Shown here one piece after another: positions 25,006 through 33,146 of a stretch of 42,131 nucleotides of DNA. The stretch's first letter is position 1; each line of letters begins with the position of its first letter. The stretch spans positions 10,016 through 52,146 of the forward strand of contig WHSP01000015.1 in NCBI GenBank assembly GCA_009380025.1, given 5' to 3'. The notes under the pieces are model-generated. The model saw nothing but the letters and a program-made list of their open reading frames with translations, was not told the DNA's origin and made no database searches. The DNA is from Gemmatimonas sp. (lineage in GTDB: Bacteria; Gemmatimonadota; Gemmatimonadetes; Longimicrobiales; Longimicrobiaceae). A program made the translations under genes and the position numbers.

Positions 25006-25794
25006 ATGGCAGAAGGCGACGCCTTGACTGGCTTGCTGAAGGGGAAGAAGGGTCTGATCGTTGGCGTGGCCAACCAAAACTCGATCGCCTGGGGTTGCGC
25101 CCGCGCCCTCTCGGCCGCCGGGATGGACCTCGCCTTCACCTTTCAGGGCGAGATCATGCGCGATCGGGTCGAGAAGACGACCGCCGAGATGGGTGACGCC
25201 CTTCGCCTCGAGCTCGACGTCCAGCGCGACGACCAGATCGAGGAGGTTTTTGCCATCCTTCGTGACCAGTGGGGGGAGCTCGACTTCCTGCTGCACTCCG
25301 TTGCCTTCGCTCCAAAGCCGGCGATGGTGCACTCCTTCCTTCAGACCACGCGGGCCGACTTTAGCGTTGCACTCGACGTGAGCACCTATTCGCTCGTCAG
25401 CCTTTCACGCGCCGCTTCGGCGATGATGCCGTCCGGGGGGAGTATCGTCACCATGACGTACTACGGGGCGGAAAAGGCAGTGCCGGGATACAACGTGATG
25501 GGCGTCGCGAAGGCCGCCCTCGAGGCCGCCGTTCGCTATCTTTCGGTCGACCTGGGCCGGCAGGGAATTCGCATCAATGCAATCTCCGCAGGTGCCGTCA
25601 ACACGCTCGCTGCACGGGGGGTTGCGCACTTTCGAGAGCTGCTGAAGGTCACCGCGGAACGAGCGCCCCTCGGACGTGCCATCGAGGTCGAGGAGGTTGC
25701 CAATGCCGCAGTCTTCCTCGCCTCCGACCTCGGCACAGGCGTCACCGGCGAGACGATCTACGTGGACGCCGGGTTCCACGTCACCGCTGGCTGA
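25006..25794 (+). CDS. fabI: Enoyl-[acyl-carrier-protein] reductase (NADH)
   Basis: A 262-residue short-chain dehydrogenase family reductase for the last step of fatty-acid elongation. The cofactor loop is GLIVGVANQNSIAWG (residues 16-30), the FabI variant of the glycine motif. The catalytic set is Y152, Y162 and K169 in TYYGAEKAVPGYNVMGVAKA, with the same 10- and 7-residue spacing as E. coli Tyr146/Tyr156/Lys163. GVTGETIYVDAGFHVTAG is the usual end. ATG 25006 is used; a TTG six codons later has a slightly better AGAAGG. This is the target family of triclosan-type inhibitors. Confidence 0.95.
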   Translation: MAEGDALTGLLKGKKGLIVGVANQNSIAWGCARALSAAGMDLAFTFQGEIMRDRVEKTTAEMGDALRLELDVQRDDQIEEVFAILRDQWGELDFLLHSVAFAPKPAMVHSFLQTTRADFSVALDVSTYSLVSLSRAASAMMPSGGSIVTMTYYGAEKAVPGYNVMGVAKAALEAAVRYLSVDLGRQGIRINAISAGAVNTLAARGVAHFRELLKVTAERAPLGRAIEVEEVANAAVFLASDLGTGVTGETIYVDAGFHVTAG

Positions 25795-25798
25795 GCCC

Positions 25799-26356
25799 TT
25801 GCCGCAGCCGCTCCGTCCCGCGGTCTTCCTCGACCGTGATGGGACGCTCATCGAAGATCGCAACTACCTGTCTCGCCCGGACGACGTCGCCCTCCTACCG
25901 GGCGCTGCGGATGCCGTCGGCTGGCTGAACCGGGCCGGCGTGCCGGTCATCGTCGTGACCAACCAGTCGGGGATTGGCCGCGGGTACTTCGGCGAACGAG
26001 AGTACGAGGCCGTCGCCGACCGGATCGATGCTCTCTTTCGCGAAGCCGGAGCGCGGCTCGATGCTTGCTACTTTTGCCCGCACGCCCCGGACTCGTCCCC
26101 CGCATGCAATTGCCGCAAGCCGCGCCCTGGCCTCTTCTTGAGAGCCGCACGAGAACACAGCATCGAGCTCGGCAACTCGTACTTCATCGGGGATCGCCTC
26201 CGCGACGTCCTCCCCGGCGTGCCACTCGGCGGCTCGGGCTTCCTGATCGGGAGTGCCGCTGTGGCGGAGAATCTGGAGATTCCGGCCTCCATAACGCGCG
26301 TCGACAGCGTTCGGGAAGCCGCCGAACGGGTGCTCGCGGCGCTCGGATTCGATTGA
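25799..26356 (+). CDS. gmhB: D-glycero-beta-D-manno-heptose 1,7-bisphosphate phosphatase
   Basis: A 185-residue HAD phosphatase, normal for GmhB, which removes the C7 phosphate in ADP-heptose synthesis for LPS core. The DxD nucleophile motif is FLDRDGTLIED with D12 and D14; TNQSGIGRGYF is the second motif. CYFCPHAPDSSPACNCRKP is the Cys/His zinc site that marks GmhB and the HisB N-terminal domain. GDRLRDVLPG is the acidic end motif. The start is TTG 4 bp after the fabI stop; the frame is open into fabI but without family sequence. HisB-N is the main alternative, but no other his gene is near. Confidence 0.88.
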   Translation: MPQPLRPAVFLDRDGTLIEDRNYLSRPDDVALLPGAADAVGWLNRAGVPVIVVTNQSGIGRGYFGEREYEAVADRIDALFREAGARLDACYFCPHAPDSSPACNCRKPRPGLFLRAAREHSIELGNSYFIGDRLRDVLPGVPLGGSGFLIGSAAVAENLEIPASITRVDSVREAAERVLAALGFD

Positions 26357-26381
26357 CGAGTCGCGGCGAAATCGTTATATT
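26353..26381 (+). promoter_or_regulatory. Probable promoter of the Fe-S carrier gene
   Basis: TTGACG (26353-26358), a 17-bp spacer, then TATATT (26376-26381). The -35 box overlaps the gmhB stop codon. The predicted start is near 26388, leaving a leader of about 125 nt before the ATG at 26513. This is among the strongest promoter matches in the window. Confidence 0.65.
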
Positions 26382-26512
26382 CCATGCCTACTATAGTCAG
26401 CTAACTCGCGATCCGAGAGCTTCGCGCCAGGTGAAGCCATCGGGTTCGGACGGAGCATGCGGCACCGGGAACCAGAGCCGTGCCGCATCGCCAAAGCTAC
26501 CGCGGGGGTCCA

Positions 26513-26863
26513 ATGGAAGCACAGAACACAGTAACAGGCGTTACGGTCACCAATACGGCGGTAACCGAAGTGCGGAAGTATATGGTCGAGAACAGTGCGG
26601 CTGAGGAAGCCGGTCTTCGGGTGGGGGTTCTTCCGGGCGGTTGCTCGGGATTCCAGTACGGCCTGAATATCGAGGACGAACCGGCGGATGACGACCTGGT
26701 CCTCGAGATCAACGGCCTGAAGCTTTTCGTCGACCCGTTCAGCATGCAGTACCTGGGTGGAGTTGAGATCGATTTCGTCACGACGTTCCAGGGTTCGGGC
26801 TTCACGTTCAACAACCCCAACGCAACGGGCGGGTGCGGTTGCGGTAGCTCGTTCACCGTCTGA
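26513..26863 (+). CDS. erpA: A-type iron-sulfur cluster carrier (ErpA/IscA/SufA family)
   Basis: A 116-residue protein, the family size. A-type carriers receive Fe-S clusters from the scaffold and pass them to client enzymes. The three ligand cysteines are C44 (PGGCSGFQYG) and C108, C110 (GGCGCGSSF). Also conserved: VDPFSMQYLGGVEIDFV. The ATG has a G-rich run upstream; the ORF opens 11 codons earlier with nothing conserved. ErpA, IscA and SufA cannot be told apart by eye; ErpA is a working name because no isc or suf genes adjoin. nadA, an Fe-S enzyme, follows 249 bp later. Confidence 0.88.
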   Translation: MEAQNTVTGVTVTNTAVTEVRKYMVENSAAEEAGLRVGVLPGGCSGFQYGLNIEDEPADDDLVLEINGLKLFVDPFSMQYLGGVEIDFVTTFQGSGFTFNNPNATGGCGCGSSFTV

Positions 26864-27112
26864 TCGGTTTCTGGTTTCGACGGAACTCCAGGCTTGCGGG
26901 GGTGTCCTCCTTCGCGAGCCTTTTGCCAGTAGATGGCCATCGATAAATCGCGCAGTTCTGCGTTACGCTTCCTCGCCGCTCCCTGAAGCGGACGGTCGTA
27001 CGCCTCCTCGCGGCTCGTTGCGCGCCTTGATCTGCACGATTTTCTTCGGCCCATCCCTGGAGCCGGTTATCAACAGCCGTTCCGATTCGATCGTCCCGCT
27101 GGGAGGTAGCCG

Positions 27113-28195
27113 TTGATCAAGATCGCTGTAGCGCCGAAGAGCGCACTGGAGTATACCCGTTTTTCTGACGCCGAGCTCGCGGAGCGGATCGCCGCTCGAA
27201 AGCAGCAGCTCAACGCGGTGATACTCGGGCACAACTATCAGCGTATCGAGATCCAGGCAGTGAGCGACTATCTCGGCGACTCCCTGGGCTTGTCACAGGA
27301 GGCTGCGGCGACGGACGCGGACGTGATCGTGTTCTGCGGGGTCCACTTCATGGCCGAGACGGCGAAGATCCTGTCGCCGGAGAAGACCGTGCTGATGCCG
27401 GACCTGCGAGCCGGGTGTCCGATGGCGGATTTCGTCACAGGTGAGGGCCTGCGACGGCTGAAGGCGCGCTTCCCGGATGCCGCGGTCGTCACGTACGTGA
27501 ACTCGACGGCCGAAGTGAAGGCGGAGTCGGACATCTGCTGCACCTCGTCGAATGCAGTTCAGGTCGTCGAATCGTATTCGCCGGATCGGACGCTCCTGTT
27601 CGTTCCGGACCGAAATCTGGCCCGCTATGCGGCGGAGCGAACGGGGCGGCCGTTCGTCACGACGAGCGAGCTCCAGGATCCGGACGCCCTCGAGCCTGGA
27701 TCAATCGTAGCGTGGGACGGCTACTGCTACGTACACGACGACCTCGTGCTCGACGAGCTGGCGGAGGCGCGCCGTCGGTATCCGGAGGCGAAGGTCGTCA
27801 TCCATCCGGAAGCGCGTGGGGAGCTTCTGGAACAGGCGGACTACGTGAGCTCGACGGCTAAGATGGTTCAGATCGCAGAGAGCCACGATCAGTTGATCAT
27901 CGGGACGGAGAGGGGTCTGGTCGACCGGCTGAAGCAGCGGTTCCCGGAGAAGACTCTGATCCCACTGTCGGGCGCGGCGATTTGTGGCAACATGAAGATG
28001 AATACGCTCGCAAAGCTGGCGTGGTCGCTCGACCATCTGCAACACGAAGTCGTGCTCGAGGAGGGCGTACGCAGTCCAGCCGAGGCGGCGCTCCGCAGGA
28101 TGTTGGACCTTTCGGGGGGGTGGCGGGCGCCGACGGAGGAGGAAGAGAAGCTGGAAGCGGCAGGCGTACAACCACCGGGATGTGGTTGCGGATGA
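27113..28195 (+). CDS. nadA: Quinolinate synthase A
   Basis: A 360-residue [4Fe-4S] enzyme joining iminoaspartate with dihydroxyacetone phosphate to give quinolinate, the NAD precursor. The three cluster ligands fit the family positions: C102 (LRAGCPMADF), C205 (DGYCYVHDD) and C291 (ICGNMKMNTL). Also seen: VILGHNYQRIEIQ near residue 36 and YVNSTAEVKAESDICCTSSNAV. A TTG start follows GGGAGG with ideal spacing. The C-terminal GCGCG tail is unusual-looking but occurs in some NadA proteins. The 249-bp gap upstream contains no gene I can support. A clear terminator follows. nadB and nadC are not in the window. Confidence 0.95.
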   Translation: MIKIAVAPKSALEYTRFSDAELAERIAARKQQLNAVILGHNYQRIEIQAVSDYLGDSLGLSQEAAATDADVIVFCGVHFMAETAKILSPEKTVLMPDLRAGCPMADFVTGEGLRRLKARFPDAAVVTYVNSTAEVKAESDICCTSSNAVQVVESYSPDRTLLFVPDRNLARYAAERTGRPFVTTSELQDPDALEPGSIVAWDGYCYVHDDLVLDELAEARRRYPEAKVVIHPEARGELLEQADYVSSTAKMVQIAESHDQLIIGTERGLVDRLKQRFPEKTLIPLSGAAICGNMKMNTLAKLAWSLDHLQHEVVLEEGVRSPAEAALRRMLDLSGGWRAPTEEEEKLEAAGVQPPGCGCG

Positions 28196-28212
28196 TGGGT
28201 GACCTGATGCGA

Positions 28213-28240
28213 GGGCGGCCGCGAGGTCGCCCATTTTGCT
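28213..28240 (+). terminator. Intrinsic terminator after nadA
   Basis: GGGCGGCC (28213-28220), a GCGA tetraloop and GGTCGCCC (28225-28232) make an 8-bp stem with one G-U, followed by ATTTTGCT. It is a compact GC hairpin with a short T-run 18 bp after the nadA stop, the best intrinsic terminator in the window. The next gene starts 13 bp beyond, so read-through may matter. Confidence 0.7.
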
Positions 28241-28253
28241 CGGGGGAGTACCG

Positions 28254-28919
28254 ATGAGCCCGCGAGCTGGCCCGGTCGTCGAGCGTTTCGCCGGGGGCGG
28301 TTTTGGGGAGAACGGGTACGTCGTGAGCTGTCCGACGACGAAGCGGGGAATTCTCATCGATCCCGGGGCTGGGGTCGAGGACATGCTCGCGGCCGTCCGG
28401 AATGGTGGTATCCAGATCGAAGCGATCGTGTTGACGCACGCTCATCTCGATCATGTGGACGGCGTCGGCCGCGCGAAGCGCGAGACAGGCGTGCCGATCC
28501 ACCTCCATCCCGACGACGAAGCGATGTACCGACAAACTCCCGCGCAGGCGCAGTGGTTCGGAATGGAGATGGAGGCGCCACCACCGGTGGACGAGTTCCT
28601 GCGCGAGGGCGAACGGGTCCGATTCGGCGAGTGCGAGTTCGAAGTCTTCCATACGCCCGGTCATTCCGCCGGACACGTGATCCTGGTCGGTGACGGAGTC
28701 GCCATCGTCGGAGATTGTGTCTTTGCCGGCTCGATCGGCCGGACGGATCTTCCTGGCGGCGACTTCCAGACGTTGATGAAGTCGATTCGCGCGCACATCC
28801 TCAGCCTGCCCGACGAGACCGTGTTGTACTCCGGCCATGGACCGGAAACGACCGTCGGGCATGAGCGAGTCGCCAATCCGTTTCTAGCCCCACAGCTCGG
28901 CGGAAGCAGCTTTGCCTGA
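28254..28919 (+). CDS. MBL-fold metallohydrolase, glyoxalase II-like
   Basis: A 221-residue protein of the metallo-beta-lactamase fold resembling the short glyoxalase II-like hydrolases (YcbL type). The metal site is THAHLDHVDG with H62, H64, D66 and H67; later ligands are in FHTPGHSAGHV, GDCVFAGSIGRTDLPGG and YSGHGPETTVGHE. Family members hydrolyse thioesters such as S-lactoylglutathione; the true substrate is unknown. The ATG follows a G-rich GGGGGAG. It is placed between nadA and purN without an obvious pathway link. Confidence 0.88.
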   Translation: MSPRAGPVVERFAGGGFGENGYVVSCPTTKRGILIDPGAGVEDMLAAVRNGGIQIEAIVLTHAHLDHVDGVGRAKRETGVPIHLHPDDEAMYRQTPAQAQWFGMEMEAPPPVDEFLREGERVRFGECEFEVFHTPGHSAGHVILVGDGVAIVGDCVFAGSIGRTDLPGGDFQTLMKSIRAHILSLPDETVLYSGHGPETTVGHERVANPFLAPQLGGSSFA

Positions 28920-29017
28920 GGTGCCCGGGCTTCGTTGACCAGCTCTTCACCCTCCTCTATGTTCCGCGCGCCGCGACCCCGGATGGGGCCGTTCTCTTCC
29001 ACCAGCCGACGGACGAC

Positions 29018-29695
29018 GTGAGCGGCCACGCCCGCCTCGCCGTATTCGCTTCCGGTGGCGGTACGAATCTCCAGGCGCTTCTCGACTATTTCAACCGGAG
29101 CAGCGCGGGAGTGGCGCGGGTGGAGTTGGTCGTCGCGAGTCGCCCGGGGATCGGTGCGCTGGCGAGATCGGAGGCCGTTGGCGTTGCCTCGTGGGTGCTC
29201 GCTCCAACCCGAGGGCCTGAGGAAGCGGCCAAGGGCCTTCTCGACGTGCTCGAACATCACCGGATCGACGTCATCGCACTCGCCGGCTACATCAAGCTGA
29301 TTCCGGCGAGAGTAGTGGATCGCTTTCGAGGACGGATCATGAACATCCACCCGGCGCTGCTGCCCGCCTTCGGCGGCCCGGGTATGTACGGGATGCGGGT
29401 GCACCAGGCCGTACTCGCGGCAGGAACCCGAGTGTCGGGAGCGACGGTACACCTGGTGGACGAGCGGTATGATCGCGGATCCATCCTCGCCCAGTGGCCC
29501 GTTCCTGTATTCGCCGCCGACACACCCGAATCGCTGGCCGCACGCGTCCTTCGCGTGGAACACGTCCTCTATCCAATGGCCGTCGAGGAGCTCGTCGGAG
29601 CCAGCGGCAACCCCTCCGTGCCGAGCGAGCTCGCATTCGACCTGCTCCACGGCGAGGTGCCTCCATACGAGTCGGTGCACCGACTGGTCCGTTGA
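29018..29695 (+). CDS. purN: Phosphoribosylglycinamide formyltransferase
   Basis: A 225-residue folate-dependent transformylase, third step of purine synthesis. Visible: the N-terminal FASGGGTNLQALLDYF phosphate loop, ALAGYIKLIP, MNIHPALLP with N109 and H111, and TVHLVDERYDRG with the probable catalytic D152. The first Asn-His-Asp triad matches PurN. GTG 29018 is used with a weak ribosome site; the frame is open upstream but has no ATG, GTG or TTG. The C-terminus is slightly longer than usual. purH starts 4 bp after the stop. Confidence 0.93.
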   Translation: MSGHARLAVFASGGGTNLQALLDYFNRSSAGVARVELVVASRPGIGALARSEAVGVASWVLAPTRGPEEAAKGLLDVLEHHRIDVIALAGYIKLIPARVVDRFRGRIMNIHPALLPAFGGPGMYGMRVHQAVLAAGTRVSGATVHLVDERYDRGSILAQWPVPVFAADTPESLAARVLRVEHVLYPMAVEELVGASGNPSVPSELAFDLLHGEVPPYESVHRLVR

Positions 29696-29699
29696 ACGA

Positions 29700-31262
29700 A
29701 TGATTGAAACGATGCCCCGCGCCCTTCTGAGCGTTTCCGACAAGTCCGAAATTGTGAACTTTGCCGAGTCTCTGGTCGAGGCCGGCTGGACGATTCTCTC
29801 GACTGGTGGGACCGCAAAGGTGCTCCGGGAGCGCGGGGTCCCAGTGACGGAAGTCGCCGACGTCACGGGCCACCCCGAGATGATGGACGGGCGAGTCAAG
29901 ACGCTCCATCCAGCCGTCCACGCGGGATTGCTCGGCCGTGCCGACCATCCGCGGGACCGCGAAGAAATGACGACCCTCGGCTATGAGCCGATCGACCTGC
30001 TCGCGGTCAACTTGTACCCGTTCCGCGAAACCGTCTCTCGCAGCGATCGGAGCGATGCGGAAGTGATCGAGCAGATCGACATCGGTGGGCCGGCGATGTT
30101 ACGATCCGCGGCCAAGAACCATGAACGGGTGTGGGTGGTGGTCGACCCGAGCGACTACGAGAAGGTGCGGTCGGCCCTCGGGGCGCCGGCGGATGAGCAG
30201 GCCCGGCTGCGGCGGTCGCTCGCGGCAAAGGTGTTCGCACACACGTCGGCGTATGACGAGGCGATCGCGAGCTATCTCTCCGACGGGGGCGAAGGTTCAG
30301 GAAGGCTCCCACGCGATATGACCCTTCGCCTGCAGTGCATCCAGACGCTGCGGTACGGGGAGAACCCCGACCAGGAAGCGGCGCTCTATGGGAGCGCCGA
30401 TCGGAATGGAGGACTTCCCGGTCTTCGGCAACTTCATGGCAAAGAACTCTCCTTCAACAACCTTCTCGACGTCGACGGCGCCTTGCTCGCCATTTCCGGC
30501 TGGCCATGCGAAGAAACCGCCGCGTGCGCGATCATCAAGCATACGACGCCGTGCGGTCTCGCCGTGGGCGCGACGGTCCAGGAAGCGTATCAGAAGGCCC
30601 TCTCGAGCGATCCGGTGAGCGCGTACGGATCGGTCGTCGCCTTCAACCGAGAGCTCACCGAAGAGTGCGCTGCCGTGCTCTCGGGGAACTTCGTCGAGGC
30701 AGTAGTCGCTCCCGGCTTCACTCCGGGTGCGCTCGACGTCCTCCAGGTGAAGAAGAACATCAGGCTGCTGGAAGTGCCGGGGGACGGTCCCGACCGCGGA
30801 CTCGACTTCAAGGGGATCGACGGCGGCTTCCTCGTTCAGACGAAGCTCACCCGCGCGGTCGATCGTGGCACGTGGAAGGTAGTGACCCGTCGTTCGCCGA
30901 CCGCGGTCGAGCGTGCCGATCTGGAATTCGCGTGGCGGGCGGTAGCTGCCGTAAAATCGAACGCGATCCTGATCGCCAGGGATGGCCGAACCCTGGGAAT
31001 CGGAGCCGGGCAGATGAGCCGCGTCGATGCCTCGCGGATTGCGGTTATGAAGGCCGCTGACAACGGCTTCGACCTGAGCGGTGCGGTCCTCGCCTCCGAT
31101 GCATTCTTCCCCTTTCGGGACGGCGTCGATGCCGTCGCGAATGCCGGAGTAAGCGCGATCATTCAACCCGGCGGTTCAGTCCGCGACGGTGAAGTCGTCG
31201 CTGCGGCGGACGAGCACGACCTCGCGATGATCTTTACCGCGCGGCGGCTGTTCCGTCACTGA
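29700..31262 (+). CDS. purH: Bifunctional AICAR transformylase / IMP cyclohydrolase
   Basis: A 520-residue enzyme that carries out the last two steps of IMP synthesis. The N-terminal cyclohydrolase part shows ALLSVSDKSEIVNFA, LSTGGTAKVLRE, DGRVKTLHPAVHAGLL and IDIGGPAMLRSAAKNH. The transformylase part has LRYGENPDQEAALY near residue 220 (His of the common PHQ is Asp here), IKHTTPCGLAVGA and SDAFFPFRDGVD near the end. ATG 29700 is used; the ATG four codons later is an equal option. It is tightly linked to purN, and the frame upstream into purN is not family sequence. Confidence 0.95.
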   Translation: MIETMPRALLSVSDKSEIVNFAESLVEAGWTILSTGGTAKVLRERGVPVTEVADVTGHPEMMDGRVKTLHPAVHAGLLGRADHPRDREEMTTLGYEPIDLLAVNLYPFRETVSRSDRSDAEVIEQIDIGGPAMLRSAAKNHERVWVVVDPSDYEKVRSALGAPADEQARLRRSLAAKVFAHTSAYDEAIASYLSDGGEGSGRLPRDMTLRLQCIQTLRYGENPDQEAALYGSADRNGGLPGLRQLHGKELSFNNLLDVDGALLAISGWPCEETAACAIIKHTTPCGLAVGATVQEAYQKALSSDPVSAYGSVVAFNRELTEECAAVLSGNFVEAVVAPGFTPGALDVLQVKKNIRLLEVPGDGPDRGLDFKGIDGGFLVQTKLTRAVDRGTWKVVTRRSPTAVERADLEFAWRAVAAVKSNAILIARDGRTLGIGAGQMSRVDASRIAVMKAADNGFDLSGAVLASDAFFPFRDGVDAVANAGVSAIIQPGGSVRDGEVVAAADEHDLAMIFTARRLFRH

Positions 31263-31330
31263 TGTCGATGGTTCTGTGGGCGTGAAGCCACAACGGAGTC
31301 GGACGGTCGGAGGTGGAGGGAACGCGATGT

Positions 31331-31359
31331 TTGACTGACCTGTAAGCTCCGTCTACTTT
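31331..31359 (+). promoter_or_regulatory. Probable promoter of the TPR lipoprotein transcript
   Basis: TTGACT (31331-31336), 17-bp spacer, TACTTT (31354-31359). The predicted start is near 31366. The gene begins only at 31603, so the leader would be about 237 nt and highly structured. The rest of the 340-bp gap before it (31263-31330) shows nothing else. Confidence 0.5.
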
Positions 31360-31373
31360 GTACGATCCGCGTC

Positions 31374-31488
31374 ATGGTCCGTCCCCCTCGCGCAAATCGG
31401 CGACGAGCGGGGGCTGGCGAAGTCCAGGAGTTGGGTGGCAGGCCGCCCGGGGAACGTCCCCGAGGAACCATCGCTCGGATGATCCGAG
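31374..31488 (+). ncRNA. Candidate structured RNA or leader with five hairpins
   Basis: An outer pairing, ATGGTCC (31374-31380) with GGAACCAT (31464-31471, one bulge), encloses four hairpins in series: CCCCCTCG with CGAGCGGGGG (31383-31413), CTGG with CCAG (31414-31427), GGGTGG with CCGCCC (31433-31448) and CGGGG with CCCCG (31448-31462). A fifth, CTCGGA-tga-TCCGAG (31474-31488), follows. It begins just after a predicted transcription start. It does not match SRP RNA, tmRNA, RNase P, or riboswitch motifs that I know. High GC makes some pairing expected by chance. Confidence 0.35.
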
Positions 31489-31602
31489 ATCCGGAGAGCT
31501 GCTCACGCACCTCCGATGCCTTGGCGAATGATCGACCGATCTGGCGCCGTCCCGACCCGCGAGCGGCGCGATTGCAGCTCGACACCATCGCTGGAGGAAG
31601 AG

Positions 31603-32973
31603 ATGACCTTTCGCAGTGAGATCGTTCTTACCGTTCTTGCCGTGCTCGGGCTCGCGGGCTGTGCGGCCGGCGCTGCCTCCGGCCCGCTCGTGTCACCCAC
31701 CGGGCGAGAATATCCGCCGGGGACGCCCCCGTCGAACACGAGCTTCACGCAGGAGGCAACACTCGCGATTGCGCAGGGCCAGTTCGAGGACGCGCTTGCG
31801 AAATCGCGAGAGGGAATCGCGGATGAGCCGGGGAATCCGCAGCACTACTTCCTTGCCGGGGAAGCGGCTGCCGCCCTCGGTCAGTTCGAGGTGGCCGACT
31901 CGATGTTTAACGTGGCGGAGGAAATCTACCCGGCGTACGAGCTGGAGGTCGAGCCGACCCGGGAGGCGGCGTGGGCCGAGGCGTTCAACACCGGTGTCGA
32001 GGCATACAACGCAAACAGTGTGGAAGAGGCGATCACCGCCTGGCGGGGTGCGAACCTCATCTATCCGTACCGGCCGGACGCCGCACAGAATCTGGCGACG
32101 GTACTCACTCAGGAAACGGAGTACGAAGAGGCGATCGAGGTCTACCGGGAGGGTCTGGCGTCCCTGGAGATGGAGCCTGCGACGCGAATCATCGAGGAGC
32201 CCGAGCTCACGGAGCGAGAGGAATCTCGAGCGTTCATGATGGAGAACCTGGCGCAGCTGCTGCTCTACACCGATCAGTTCGAGGAGGCGGAGGAGCTCCT
32301 CCGGGAGCAGCTCGCGGCGGATCCTGCGAATGTGGAGTTGCAGGCGAACCTGGCGAATGCGCTCGGCCGCCTCGGCCGGGAGGAGGAGGCGTCGGAGATC
32401 TACGGCGAACTGCTTTCGGCGCCGGATGTTACGCCGAGCCAGCTTTTCAACATCGGAGTGTCGCTGTTCAACGCCAACGAGTACATTCGTGCGGCCGAGG
32501 CGTTCGGGCGGGTCACCGAAGTGCAGGCGAACCACCGTGACGCCTGGTACAATCAGGCGAACGCCCTGTACGCCGCGGAAGTCTGGGAGGACCTGGTGCC
32601 GATCGCCGAGGAGCTGGTCGAGGTCGATCCGTTGAACGAGAACGCCGCTCTGATCCTGGCTCGGGCGTATCGCGAGCTCGACGACAACCCGGCGGCCCTC
32701 GAAGCTCTCGAGCGAGTCGAGGCCCTTCCGATTTTCATCGATGAGCTGCAGATGGTGCCGGGGGCGGACGCCACGACCGTCACTGGAACCGTGATTGGCA
32801 AAGCCGCCTCGCCCGGAACACCGATCCAGCTCACCTTCACCTTCTACGACGATAGTGGGGAGGTCGGGACTGAATCGGTCACCGTGAACGCTCCGGCGCC
32901 TGAAGAGAGTACGACGTTCCGCGCCCAGTTCGCTGCGCCGGCGTCAGCCTACCGGTACGATATGGTCCAGTAG
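31603..32973 (+). CDS. TPR-repeat lipoprotein
   Basis: A 456-residue secreted protein. The signal peptide ends in GLAGC with lipidated C20. From about residue 48 to 380 there are several tetratricopeptide units: EATLAIAQGQFEDALAKSREG, AAQNLATVLTQETEYEEAIEVY, MENLAQLLLYTDQFEEAEELLR, ANLANALGRLGREEEASEIY and ILARAYRELDDNPAALEALERV among them. The last about 75 residues are beta-rich. The composition is strongly acidic. TPR lipoproteins typically scaffold envelope complexes; no partner is apparent here. GGAGGAAG precedes the ATG. It is monocistronic, with a promoter and structured leader before it and a strong hairpin after. Confidence 0.85.
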   Translation: MTFRSEIVLTVLAVLGLAGCAAGAASGPLVSPTGREYPPGTPPSNTSFTQEATLAIAQGQFEDALAKSREGIADEPGNPQHYFLAGEAAAALGQFEVADSMFNVAEEIYPAYELEVEPTREAAWAEAFNTGVEAYNANSVEEAITAWRGANLIYPYRPDAAQNLATVLTQETEYEEAIEVYREGLASLEMEPATRIIEEPELTEREESRAFMMENLAQLLLYTDQFEEAEELLREQLAADPANVELQANLANALGRLGREEEASEIYGELLSAPDVTPSQLFNIGVSLFNANEYIRAAEAFGRVTEVQANHRDAWYNQANALYAAEVWEDLVPIAEELVEVDPLNENAALILARAYRELDDNPAALEALERVEALPIFIDELQMVPGADATTVTGTVIGKAASPGTPIQLTFTFYDDSGEVGTESVTVNAPAPEESTTFRAQFAAPASAYRYDMVQ

Positions 32974-32997
32974 CCGAGACGGCTCTGGCGGTGGCGA

Positions 32998-33030
32998 GGG
33001 GGTGGATCCAGACGGACCGGATCCACCCCC
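32998..33030 (+). terminator. Very strong hairpin after the TPR lipoprotein
   Basis: A perfect 12-bp stem, GGGGGTGGATCC (32998-33009) with GGATCCACCCCC (33019-33030), with a 9-nt loop, 24 bp after the stop. No T-run follows. It is likely a transcript end or 3' stabiliser. The GGATCC core recalls the arms of the dispersed palindromes but the rest does not match. Confidence 0.6.
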
Positions 33031-33146
33031 TGAGTACACCGAGTGAAATGCACGCTTCTTGCGATCTGGTGTCGAAAGGCGTCGACTAGGAGAAGGCAGC
33101 TCCCGGACGTCCTCCCGCCCGTCCTCTTCAGCCACAATTCCGAGCC

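Noticed and set aside
26497-27232. Possible small minus-strand genes in the gap between the Fe-S carrier and nadA
   Set aside because: The frames run into the carrier gene or nadA and show no recognisable domain, ribosome site or promoter.
28661-29899. 412-residue minus-strand frame opposite the MBL/purN region
   Set aside because: It covers two well-supported + strand genes and has no recognisable domain of its own.
31374-31488. RNase P RNA, SRP RNA or cobalamin riboswitch
   Set aside because: The conserved core sequences of these classes (for example GAAAGTCCGG, GGTCAGGTCCGGAAGGAAGC or a B12 box) are absent.
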